From positions 186,001-250,000 of the forward strand of contig NC_014150.1 of NCBI RefSeq assembly GCF_000092845.1: a stretch of DNA of 64,000 bases, written 5' to 3'. The notes beneath the pieces were generated by a model. The model was not told the origin of the DNA. It searched no databases and saw only the letters and a program-made list of their open reading frames with translations. The translations under genes and the position numbers were made by a program. This document shows, piece after piece, positions 55,288-63,504 of this stretch. The stretch comes from Brachyspira murdochii DSM 12563 (lineage in GTDB: Bacteria; Spirochaetota; Brachyspiria; Brachyspirales; Brachyspiraceae). Within the stretch, counting starts at the first letter, position 1; every line of letters begins with the position of its first letter.

Positions 55288-56106
55288 TTATAATAATTGT
55301 TTTTTTATTTCTGAAAGACTATATCTTAATTGCTGTATAGCTTTTGTATGCAGCTGAGATATTCTGCTCTCTGATACTTCTAAAACTTTTCCAATCTCTT
55401 TTAATGTAAGATCATCATAATAATATAATATAAGCACCTGCTTTTCTTTTTCTGGAAGTTTTTTCAAAGCAGCTACTATTTTATTTTTTACATCTTCTCT
55501 TTCGGCCAAATATTCCGGATTAGTTTTATCATTAGATTTTAATGTATCTATTACAGATATTTCATCAGAATCATCACCAACATACCAAACATCGCTAAGT
55601 GAAGTAGGAGAAGCCTCTATATATCTTTTCATAGTTTCATTATATTTGCTTATAGGTATTCCAAGCATATCTGCTATCTCCTGAGGCTTTATATTTCTGC
55701 TTAATCTTGCCTCTAATATTTCTCTTGCCTTCTCTATTTCTTTAACATCTTTACGTATAGACCTAGGAAGATAATCCAACTTTCTAAGTTCATCATATAT
55801 AGCTCCTCTAATTCTAGTAACAGCATATGTTTTGAACTTAATATCTCTATTAGGGTTATATTTATCAATAGCGTCCATAAGTCCGAAAGATCCGAAACCT
55901 ACCAAATCCTGAAATTCTATATGTTTATGAGAACCCATATTAACAGATATTTTGCTTGCAACATACTTTACCAATGGAGAATATTTAATAATTAAAGCTT
56001 CTCTTATATAAGGTGACTGCGTATTTTTAAACTCCTGCCAATATTCCTGTTCATTGTCATTAGTAATATTTGGTATTTTACCTTTTTCTTTTTTGTTCAT
56101 CTTCAT
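55288..56106 (-). CDS. fliA: RNA polymerase sigma factor for flagellar genes (FliA/WhiG, sigma-28)
   Basis: 272 residues. Directs transcription of late flagellar and chemotaxis genes. Seen: region 2 (YSPLVKYVASKI, then FQDLVGFGSFGLMDAIDKYNP and FKTYAVTRIRGAIYDELR), region 3 (PQEIADMLGI), and region 4 helix-turn-helix (LTLKEIGKVLEVSESRISQLHTKA). The start is ATG 56106. Its upstream sequence (TAGAGTGAATATT) is repeated before the decayed copy at 56315, where the ATG is preceded by AGGGTG, which supports this start over GTG 56115. No anti-sigma gene (flgM) is seen in the window. Confidence 0.93.
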   Translation of the reverse strand: MKMNKKEKGKIPNITNDNEQEYWQEFKNTQSPYIREALIIKYSPLVKYVASKISVNMGSHKHIEFQDLVGFGSFGLMDAIDKYNPNRDIKFKTYAVTRIRGAIYDELRKLDYLPRSIRKDVKEIEKAREILEARLSRNIKPQEIADMLGIPISKYNETMKRYIEASPTSLSDVWYVGDDSDEISVIDTLKSNDKTNPEYLAEREDVKNKIVAALKKLPEKEKQVLILYYYDDLTLKEIGKVLEVSESRISQLHTKAIQQLRYSLSEIKKQLL

Positions 56107-56231
56107 AATATTCACTCTAGTTATTAATTTTTTACTATATAATTTTTCTAAATAATTTCTTATTTATTATTATCTATATTTATCTTTGTATAATTATTAT
56201 CACAGCCTTAGTAACTTTTCAGGCATTTTTA

Positions 56232-56315
56232 TCAGAACTTCGTGTCTTTAAACTCCTGCCAATACTCCTCTCTATTCTAATCAGCAATATTTGGTATTTT
56301 ATTTTTACCTTTCAT
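56232..56315 (-). pseudogene. Decayed duplicate of the 5' end of the sigma-28 gene
   Basis: Translating the minus strand from ATG 56315 gives M-K-G-K-N-K-I-P-N-I-A-D, a stop at 56277-56279, then N-R-E-E-Y-W-Q-E-F-K-D-T-K-F. This matches the fliA start (KGKIPNIT...QEYWQEFKNTQ). The similarity continues upstream into the ribosome-site region. It lies 209 bases from the intact start in the same orientation, so it is a partial tandem duplication left between fliA and its upstream neighbour. Confidence 0.82.
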
Positions 56316-56355
56316 AATATTCACCCTAACTATTAAATTTTTATTTTAACATATT

Positions 56356-56949
56356 TTACTTATCATCTTTTTCATCTTTGGCTATCATTGTTCTAACAGC
56401 TTTAGCCACTTTTTCTGGGTCTTCTCTAACCTCTCTTTCCATCTCTTCACTTGTAACCTTTTTATCAGGGAACATGCTGCTGCTTGAAGTATAGCTTGCA
56501 GTACTAGGCTTACTGAATACTATATCTCCAATATCATCTCCTGAACTTTGATAAGTTGGCTTATTAGCAGTTTTATCAGTATTTAAAGGTTTTGGAGATG
56601 ATGTATCCAAGTTCAAATCTGGAGTAAAAGGAATATTATCATTATCAGCAGATGTATTATTAGTACTATTATCATCTATAGCATTATAGTCTATATCCAT
56701 ATTAGAATTAGTATCTGCTTCATCTATCACATCACCTAAATATTTTTTCAATATTGTACCCAATAAAAACAATATGACAATAGTTATAATAGCTGAAAAA
56801 ATTGCTTTTAATAAAGAAATATCAATTCTATTTTTATAAGAAACTGATAATATAAGCGTTATAACAAAAGAAAGTCCAGCTATAATTGATGCTAATTTTC
56901 CAAAATTAGATGAAAAATATTGTTTTACTTTTTCAACTATATTATTCAT
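56356..56949 (-). CDS. Two-TM flagellar-operon protein with FliF-like C-terminal tail
   Basis: 197 residues. Two membrane helices (about 18-36 and 46-66) are followed by a ~90-residue Asp/Asn/Thr/Ser-rich linker and a C-terminal helix (SEEMEREVREDPEKVAKAVRTMIAKDE). The P-E-K-V-A-x-x-[VI]-R-T pattern resembles the FliG-binding tail of the MS-ring protein FliF. The rest shows no FliF domain. It sits between flhG and fliA, with GAGGT before the ATG. A role linking something to FliG is inference; otherwise it is an unknown spirochaetal protein. Confidence 0.8.
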   Translation of the reverse strand: MNNIVEKVKQYFSSNFGKLASIIAGLSFVITLILSVSYKNRIDISLLKAIFSAIITIVILFLLGTILKKYLGDVIDEADTNSNMDIDYNAIDDNSTNNTSADNDNIPFTPDLNLDTSSPKPLNTDKTANKPTYQSSGDDIGDIVFSKPSTASYTSSSSMFPDKKVTSEEMEREVREDPEKVAKAVRTMIAKDEKDDK

Positions 56950-56983
56950 AAATTACCTCTAAGTATTAATTTATTACTAATTT

Positions 56984-57847
56984 TTATTTTTTACTAACAA
57001 AGGATAAAAGAGATTCCATAAATCCGCCCAAACCTTTTACTTCTCTGTCATCATCATATTCCATATCAACTATTTTTTTAGCAATATTATATATAGACAT
57101 AGAGGCATGACATTTATTATCATATTGATAAAAAGGAAGCTGCTGAGACACTGCATAAGGAATAGTTTTATCTTCCAAAATATGACCTAAATATTTTACA
57201 TCCATATCCAAATATTTTTTGCTCGTCATAATAATTTTATCTCCAACTTCTTTACCTTCAGAAGCCTTTGTAACTCTATTAACCAATATTTTTATATCAG
57301 CATTAGAATTTTCAGGGGCTATAGATTTTATTACACCATAAGCATCAAGTATAGCAGTAAGTTCTGGAGTTGTAACAACAATACTTTCATCTGATGATAA
57401 TAAAAAATATAAAACTGTATCAGATATTCCAGCACCTGTATCTACTATAATGATATCAGCATCATTTAAAGAATCCATACTATTAACCAATTTAGTTAAA
57501 GCTCTTCCAGAAAGATTTGCAAGAGAAGAGAATCCTGAAGCTCCTGCAATATACCTTATGCCGTAATCAGTTTCAAGCACAACCTCATGAAGTTTTTTTA
57601 CCCCTTTTATAACATGGTAAAGATTATACTCCGGCATATTACCAAGTATAACATTAACATTTCCAAGTCCAAGATCAGCGTCTATTAAAAGCACATTCTG
57701 ACCCAATTCCTGCAATGCTATGGATAGATTAATAGCTATATTAGTTTTGCCTACGCCGCCTTTGCCGCTGGCTATGCTTATTATACGCTGAGGGCGTTTA
57801 TCTTTTACGCCCATCATCTTTCTTAATTCATCTGCTTGATCTTTCAT
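56984..57847 (-). CDS. flhG: FlhG/FleN, MinD-like ATPase controlling flagellar number
   Basis: 287 residues. Deviant Walker A SGKGGVGKT (about residues 27-35), switch segment LLIDADLGLGNVNVILG, IIIVDTGAGIS and TTPELTAILDAYG are typical of FlhG. It acts with the SRP-type GTPase FlhF at the cell poles; FlhG stimulates FlhF GTPase through its N-terminus (here KDQADELRKMM, which fits the usual FlhG N-terminal motif containing D-Q-A). It follows flhF by 35 bases. In spirochaetes the pair would set the number and place of periplasmic flagella. Confidence 0.94.
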   Translation of the reverse strand: MKDQADELRKMMGVKDKRPQRIISIASGKGGVGKTNIAINLSIALQELGQNVLLIDADLGLGNVNVILGNMPEYNLYHVIKGVKKLHEVVLETDYGIRYIAGASGFSSLANLSGRALTKLVNSMDSLNDADIIIVDTGAGISDTVLYFLLSSDESIVVTTPELTAILDAYGVIKSIAPENSNADIKILVNRVTKASEGKEVGDKIIMTSKKYLDMDVKYLGHILEDKTIPYAVSQQLPFYQYDNKCHASMSIYNIAKKIVDMEYDDDREVKGLGGFMESLLSFVSKK

Positions 57848-57882
57848 AATATATACTTAATTTCCTGTTTTTATAATTATCT

Positions 57883-59856
57883 TTATTTTGAAGAACCAAA
57901 TAATCCTTCCATTATTTTATAACCATATTTCTTAGCTGTAGATATATCTTTAGGAACTCCCTGACCATGTGTTATATAGGTAATAGGCAGTTTCTTTCTT
58001 GTAATAGCACAAATTGAAGAAGCCAAATAATCAGTTTCATCAACTTTTGTAAGTATTACTCCCTTATAATTAGTAGGCTTAAAACCATTAAGTATTTTTA
58101 CAGCATCTTTATATTTAGCAGTGGCACTCATAACAAGCTGAATATCCATGTCAAATCTTCCAACTGTAGTGAAATATTTTGACATAGCAACTATTTCTTC
58201 AGCACTTTTTGGAGAACGTCCCATAGTATCAATAAATAAAAGCGATGAATTATCCATCTTTCTAATTTCTGCCCTTAAAGCCTCTGGGGTACTTGCACTA
58301 GTAAATGGAACTTTCATAATACTAGCATATCTTTGCAGCTGGTCAACTGCTGCTATTCTATAATTATCTATTGTAACAAAAGAAACTTTTTTTCCAGATT
58401 TCATATGCTGAGCTGCTATTTTAGGTATAGTTGTTGTTTTTCCAACTCCTGTAGGTCCTACAAATACTATAATTTTCTTTTTGGCTCCTACATCTATACC
58501 ATTAGCTAATATTAATTTGTCAGAAAAATATTTTTCAACCTCCTCTCTAATTACATCTTTAGACTGAAAAAATCTTGCATTACTTGAAGTTAATAAATAT
58601 TCTCTTAATTCTAAAAGCACTTCCTCTGGAAACTCTCTGTCTCTTAAATAATTAAAACTCTCCTCCATTCCGTCAGCAGGACTATTATCAGAGCTTTCAT
58701 CATTATTATTATAATCATCAGAAATTTCATCAGTATCTTCAAAATAATCTCTAATGTTAGTTTTCTTTTCTTTATGTTCTCTAGTGAGATTATTTTCTTC
58801 TCTGTATTCTTTTATTTCTTCTATGGCATTATTAATTTCTTCATCTTCAGTATCTGTAAATGCATTTTTATTATTAGAAGAATTACTATTATTTTGAGAA
58901 CTATATTTATTTTTATTAATATTTGGTAAACTTCCTTCCAAATATTCTTTTACCATATCTCTTATCTGCTCTTGAACTAATTTTTTTACATTTTCATCTA
59001 TAGCATTAGCAGCATTAACCGAATTATTATTATGATTATTTGAAGTGTTAATATGATTAGGTATAACATTGCTATTAAAATTATTCATATTGCTGTTCAT
59101 ACCATTCATAAAACTATTATTAGCAAAATTACTATAATTATTTATTGGAGAAAAACTATTATTTGTATTATAGTCAGAAAGTATTGAACCTTTTACATTA
59201 GTAAATGTAGAAGATGAAAAATTAGAATATGGAGAATTATTAAAATGAGGCAATGGAGTAAAATTATCTGTGCTATTATTATTTATCTCTCTAGCAGATA
59301 TATTTTCATTTTTTTCTTCGATATATGAATGATTATTGCTTTCCAAAGTTTCATTAACAAGTTCTTCGTTGATACTACTAATACCATCTCTGCTGTCATC
59401 ATCAAAACTGTCAGAATGAACAGATTGAGAAGAAGAGTTTAAACTATTTTTTATAGCTGAAGAACTGCTTGTTCTATTGGCATTTCTTTCTCTTGAAGCC
59501 TCTTTTAAAGCCTTAGTTACTGCAACTATTCTATCAGCCATTTCGCTTGCATCAATAGTTTCAGTTGTATGCTTTTTCATCTCTATTCTGTCGCTTAGAA
59601 GTTTGCTTCTATGCATATCATCATCTTCTGTACTGCTGTCATAAGAATTTTTTTCTTCTGAATTATTTTTTCTATCATATATAGAGTTATTAAGCATTAT
59701 TCTAAGTTCATGCTCTGTTTTCATTCCAAGACCTAAGAAACCGCCTACTTTGACATCTTTGCTTGTCAGTATAACAAAATTTCCGCCGTATTCCACTCTA
59801 GCTTTGGCAAAGGCGTCAGTTTTATCCTTCCCTCTTATAGTACGTATATCTACCAT
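57883..59856 (-). CDS. flhF: FlhF, SRP-type GTPase for flagellar placement, with long Asn/Ser-rich linker
   Basis: 657 residues, longer than the usual 370-500. The N-terminal basic domain (about 1-65) contains FAKARVEYGGNFVILTSKD and GGFLGLGMK. Residues about 120-390 are Asn/Ser/Asp-rich and low in complexity. The C-terminal NG GTPase domain has FVGPTGVGKTTTIPK (about 463-477), TIDNYRIAAVDQLQRYA, LLFIDTMGRSPKS and GVILTKVDETDY. It locates the first flagellar components at the pole. GAGGAG lies 7 bases before the ATG. flhG follows, and a tiny FlhF-N-like gene precedes it. Confidence 0.94.
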   Translation of the reverse strand: MVDIRTIRGKDKTDAFAKARVEYGGNFVILTSKDVKVGGFLGLGMKTEHELRIMLNNSIYDRKNNSEEKNSYDSSTEDDDMHRSKLLSDRIEMKKHTTETIDASEMADRIVAVTKALKEASRERNANRTSSSSAIKNSLNSSSQSVHSDSFDDDSRDGISSINEELVNETLESNNHSYIEEKNENISAREINNNSTDNFTPLPHFNNSPYSNFSSSTFTNVKGSILSDYNTNNSFSPINNYSNFANNSFMNGMNSNMNNFNSNVIPNHINTSNNHNNNSVNAANAIDENVKKLVQEQIRDMVKEYLEGSLPNINKNKYSSQNNSNSSNNKNAFTDTEDEEINNAIEEIKEYREENNLTREHKEKKTNIRDYFEDTDEISDDYNNNDESSDNSPADGMEESFNYLRDREFPEEVLLELREYLLTSSNARFFQSKDVIREEVEKYFSDKLILANGIDVGAKKKIIVFVGPTGVGKTTTIPKIAAQHMKSGKKVSFVTIDNYRIAAVDQLQRYASIMKVPFTSASTPEALRAEIRKMDNSSLLFIDTMGRSPKSAEEIVAMSKYFTTVGRFDMDIQLVMSATAKYKDAVKILNGFKPTNYKGVILTKVDETDYLASSICAITRKKLPITYITHGQGVPKDISTAKKYGYKIMEGLFGSSK

Positions 59857-59933
59857 AGTATAACTCCTCTAATCATCTTAAAAACTCCTCGATTATAAAT
59901 ATTTATATCTTAATAATTTATCTTAATTTTTTA

Positions 59934-60107
59934 TTAATATTGTTCTAATATACCAATAGAAACTTCAAACTCTTTTTTAATCATACCAAATATGTTTTTT
60001 CTTTTACTTTCTCTAACACTGATAATAAAGTAACTTTCGCCATATTTATCTCTGGCTTGTTTTTCAATTTCTTCCCTATTTTTACCAAAAATTTTTATAG
60101 TTTTCAT
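59934..60107 (-). CDS. 57-residue protein resembling the FlhF N-terminal domain alone
   Basis: Found by reading the gap between flhA and flhF. ATG 60107 with GGAG 7 bases upstream, TAA at 59934-59936. The product starts MKTIKIFGKNREEIEKQARD, continues KYGESYFIISVRESKR and NIFGMIKKEFEVSIGI, and ends EQY. The order (strand with K-x-F-x-G, an E/K helix, a Y-G-x-x-[FV]-I-[IL] strand, basic loop, G-[LM]-[FI]-K-K turn, E-x-x-[VI] strand) is that of the FlhF N-terminal domain (compare FAKARVEYGGNFVILTSKD in flhF). It carries no GTPase part. It sits 64 bases after flhA and 77 before flhF in the same operon, so co-expression is expected. Function unknown; partner or regulator of FlhF/FlhG is a guess. 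Confidence 0.8.
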   Translation of the reverse strand: MKTIKIFGKNREEIEKQARDKYGESYFIISVRESKRKNIFGMIKKEFEVSIGILEQY

Positions 60108-60171
60108 TGTTTTACTCCAAATAATTATATTTATATCTTAAAAATACTCTTTTACAGAGCTTTGTATTTTA

Positions 60172-62292
60172 TTATTTTATACTAGCAACTCCCTGTACAT
60201 TATACCCCTGTGCTATTTCGGTAGTTGCTATGACCTTATACTTACCAATATTTTTGGCTATAAATTGATATAAAGGTCTTCTTATGATAGGAGAAGTTAA
60301 AAATACTATATCATCAACTCCAGAATCACTAACAAGTTTAACAGCATCTTTTATATTTTTAATCAAGTTCTGCATACTTTCAAAACTCATAGCTATCATT
60401 TGAGAGCCTTGTAAATTTCCAGTATTTGCAAGGTTTTGAGCTATATTATTTTGCAATTGCTGACTTAAAGTGATAACTCTAATATTTCTGTCTTGGTCTG
60501 CAACCATCTGTGATATTTGAGATGCAAGTCTGCTTCTTACAAGTTCAGTAGCCTGTTCGCTTCCCATAATAGATATAGCATCAGCAACACCCTCTAATAT
60601 AGCAACACTGTTTCTGATAGGCACTTCCTCCTGAAGAAGATTCTGCAACACTTTTTGTATATAACCAAGAGGACTTTCATTATGAGGTTTAGCAGCAAGT
60701 ACTTCGGATACAAGAGCTTTATGGTCATCTTTAATAAGATCGAGCATATTCTGTACCTCTTCACGTCCGATAAGAAGATTAGCATTTCTTTTAATAGTTT
60801 CGCTAAAGTGGGTAGCAATAACTGATGTAGGCTGAAACAGCATAAATCCTTTTTTCTCAGCCATATCTTTTTCATCAACTTTAATCCAATAAGCTGGAAG
60901 CCCAAATGCAGGCTCTCTTACTTTCTCACAATCTGGTGAAGGTCCGTCTGGAGAATTTGCATTCAAAGCTAAAAGCATATTAGGACGTACGAATCCTTTA
61001 GCCATCTCTGTACCATTAATACTTACAGTATATTCGTCTGGCTCTATTACACTATTATCTACAATACGTACTGGAGGTACAACCAATCCCACTTCCAAAG
61101 CAAGCTCTCTACGTATCTGACTTATTCTGTTAATTAAATCTCCGCCCTCAGACTCTAATGCCAAAGGTATGAGCGAAGCACCAACAGAAAGTTCTATCTT
61201 TTCCACTTTTAAGAAAGGAGTAACATCTAAAGGACCTTGATGCACCTGCTCTCCTGCATCTGTTTTTGTACCGTCTTCATTAAGTCCAAGCTCCTGCTGT
61301 TCTTTTTTCAAAGCATAACCTGCTAAAAATAATGCTAATGCTATAACAAACAAAGCTATCTTTGGAAAACCCGGTAAAAGCATTAAAAAGAAAGCAAAAC
61401 CAGCACCTATAAATAAGTTTTTAGGTTTAGCAAAAATCTGCACTGCAATTTGAGTAGACAAATTATCTTCGCTGCTGCTTCTGGTTACTAATAAACCAGT
61501 AGCAAAACTCATAAAGAAAGAAGGTATCTGACTTACCAAACCATCACCTACTGTAAAGCGTGTATAAGCATTAACAGCTTGAGCAAAAGGCTCTCCTCTC
61601 ATAGTCATTCCTATGATGAGTCCGCCTACTATATTTATAACTGTGATTATGATACCTGCTATAACGTCTCCTTGTACAAACTTTGAAGCACCGTCCATAG
61701 TACCGTAAAAATCACTCTCTCCTCTGATCTTTTTTCTCTTCTCTTCTGCCTCTTTATCAGTAATAGCACCAGCCTGAAGTTCGCTTTCAACAGCCATCAT
61801 TTTTGAAGGCATACTATCTAATGCAAATCTTGCTGCTACTTCTGATACCCTTGTAGCACCTTTAGTGATAACTACAAACTGTACTATAATAAGTATGATA
61901 AATATTACCACACCCACAACTATATTTCCGCCTACTACAAAATCAGCAAATGATGTGATAACTTTACCATTAAAATTAGCACCCTCTGTAAGAATAGCTC
62001 TTGTAGTGGATACGTTTAGAGCAAGTCTGAAAGCTGTCATAACAAGAAGTACAGAAGGAAATACACTGAAATCATTGGCACTTTTTATACTAAGCACCAT
62101 AAGTAATATTAATAATGATACTATAATATTTACTATAAGCAAAAAGTCTAATACAAAGGAAGGTAATGGTATAATGAGCATCATTATTACCATAACCGCA
62201 CCTACAGCAAACATTATATCGCTGTGTCTGCTCATATTAGCAGGCAGTTTTATATTATCTAATATTGATTTAGCACCATTCATTGTTGCCAC
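60172..62292 (-). CDS. flhA: Flagellar biosynthesis protein FlhA
   Basis: 706 residues, family length. Export-gate subunit of the flagellar type III system: an N-terminal eight-helix membrane half with FALDSMPSKMMAVESELQAGAI and RGESDFYGTMDGASKFVQGDVIAG (the conserved cytoplasmic loop), and a C-terminal cytoplasmic half (about 340-706) that binds late chaperone-substrate complexes. The start is GTG 62292, since GGAGG lies 8 bases before it; the ATG three codons later would be 17 away. It follows flhB by 12 bases. Confidence 0.96.
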   Translation of the reverse strand: MATMNGAKSILDNIKLPANMSRHSDIMFAVGAVMVIMMLIIPLPSFVLDFLLIVNIIVSLLILLMVLSIKSANDFSVFPSVLLVMTAFRLALNVSTTRAILTEGANFNGKVITSFADFVVGGNIVVGVVIFIILIIVQFVVITKGATRVSEVAARFALDSMPSKMMAVESELQAGAITDKEAEEKRKKIRGESDFYGTMDGASKFVQGDVIAGIIITVINIVGGLIIGMTMRGEPFAQAVNAYTRFTVGDGLVSQIPSFFMSFATGLLVTRSSSEDNLSTQIAVQIFAKPKNLFIGAGFAFFLMLLPGFPKIALFVIALALFLAGYALKKEQQELGLNEDGTKTDAGEQVHQGPLDVTPFLKVEKIELSVGASLIPLALESEGGDLINRISQIRRELALEVGLVVPPVRIVDNSVIEPDEYTVSINGTEMAKGFVRPNMLLALNANSPDGPSPDCEKVREPAFGLPAYWIKVDEKDMAEKKGFMLFQPTSVIATHFSETIKRNANLLIGREEVQNMLDLIKDDHKALVSEVLAAKPHNESPLGYIQKVLQNLLQEEVPIRNSVAILEGVADAISIMGSEQATELVRSRLASQISQMVADQDRNIRVITLSQQLQNNIAQNLANTGNLQGSQMIAMSFESMQNLIKNIKDAVKLVSDSGVDDIVFLTSPIIRRPLYQFIAKNIGKYKVIATTEIAQGYNVQGVASIK

Positions 62293-62304
62293 TTTTTATT
62301 CCTC

Positions 62305-63504
62305 CTATATAGCCCTTGCCATTTTTTCATTACGTATTCTATATACTTCGCCAAGTATTCTTGAAACAACATGGAACAGTTTTTCTGGTATATACTGCCC
62401 TATTTCAACATTAAAATATAATTCACGGGCTAAAGGTTTATTCTCTACTATTTGTACATCATTTTCTTTAGCTATTTCTTTTATTCTTAAAGCTATATGA
62501 TCCGCTCCCTTAGCTGTTACTACTGGAGCATAATCGCCATTTTCATATTTTAAAGCAACTGCAAAGTGAGTCGGGTTTGTAATAACTACATCAGCCTCTG
62601 GTACAGCTTTAAGCATCGTTCTGCTTACAATCTTTCTAGCCATATCCTGCAATTGACTTTTTACCAAAGGATCTCCTTCCATCTCTTTGAACTCTTCTTT
62701 CATCTCATGCTTTGTCATTTTCAAGCTGTTAATATACTGCCTTCTTTGAAAGAAATAGTCGAAAGCAGATACTATTATCATAAATACTATTACCTTAGCA
62801 AGCATCTCCAAAACTATAAAAAAGAAAAGATGCATAGCCTGAGGAAGCTCCATATTAGTCATATTAAATAGTTCAGTGCTTTTTCCATATATGGTAGTAA
62901 AAGTAAGAAATGATATAACTACCATTTTAAACAAAATTTTTGCCAAGTTCATTAAGTTTTGTGAAGAAACAAATACCCTCTCTTTAAAGTTTGACCAAGT
63001 AGGAGCTATTCTTTTAAAATTAGGTTTTAATTTTTTAGTCGTAAATAGGAATTTAGTTTGTGCTAGATTAATACCCACACCTACAACCAAAGCTACTGCC
63101 AAAACTATACCTGCAGTTTTTGCTATTAAAACTACTATCTCCAAAAACATATCCGGCAGAGACAATACATTCATAGTGGCGTCTGCTGTTGATATTTTAT
63201 TTAATATTGTCATAAAGAATTTAGACACTGTATCAGTTAAATATGTTGTAAGAAGTGCTATTACTGCTATTGTAACTGCTAAAACAAGAGTTTGATTTAT
63301 TTCTGCAGAGTTTACGACACGTCCTTCTTCTTCTCTTGCTTTTCTTTTCTTTCTCTCTGTAGGAAGCTCTGTTCTGCCTTCATCTTCAGGAGATGCAAAT
63401 AATGTTAACACATAGCCTTTTTTTGTAATACGTAAATATTTTCTGTATAGCTTGGCTTTAAATATTATTAATAGTTCAAGTACGGAAGATATTATATTTT
63501 TCAT
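62305..63504 (-). CDS. flhB: Flagellar biosynthesis protein FlhB with N-terminal extension
   Basis: 399 residues. Export-switch protein: four membrane helices, then a cytoplasmic domain with the autocleavage site NPTH (near residue 310, ITNPTHFAVALKY) and VENKPLARELY. The family normally begins close to the T-E-x-P-T-x-[KR]-[KR] motif. Here TELPTERKKRKAREEEGRV is preceded by about 45 extra residues with a hydrophobic/basic helix. This start is well supported: GGGAGG lies 6 bases before ATG 63504, which overlaps the fliR stop by four bases. Cleavage at NPTH changes export from hook to filament proteins. Confidence 0.95.
   Translation of the reverse strand: MKNIISSVLELLIIFKAKLYRKYLRITKKGYVLTLFASPEDEGRTELPTERKKRKAREEEGRVVNSAEINQTLVLAVTIAVIALLTTYLTDTVSKFFMTILNKISTADATMNVLSLPDMFLEIVVLIAKTAGIVLAVALVVGVGINLAQTKFLFTTKKLKPNFKRIAPTWSNFKERVFVSSQNLMNLAKILFKMVVISFLTFTTIYGKSTELFNMTNMELPQAMHLFFFIVLEMLAKVIVFMIIVSAFDYFFQRRQYINSLKMTKHEMKEEFKEMEGDPLVKSQLQDMARKIVSRTMLKAVPEADVVITNPTHFAVALKYENGDYAPVVTAKGADHIALRIKEIAKENDVQIVENKPLARELYFNVEIGQYIPEKLFHVVSRILGEVYRIRNEKMARAI

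Noticed and set aside
60594-60905. 103-codon minus-strand frame inside flhA
   Set aside because: It is an out-of-frame reading of the conserved FlhA cytoplasmic domain.
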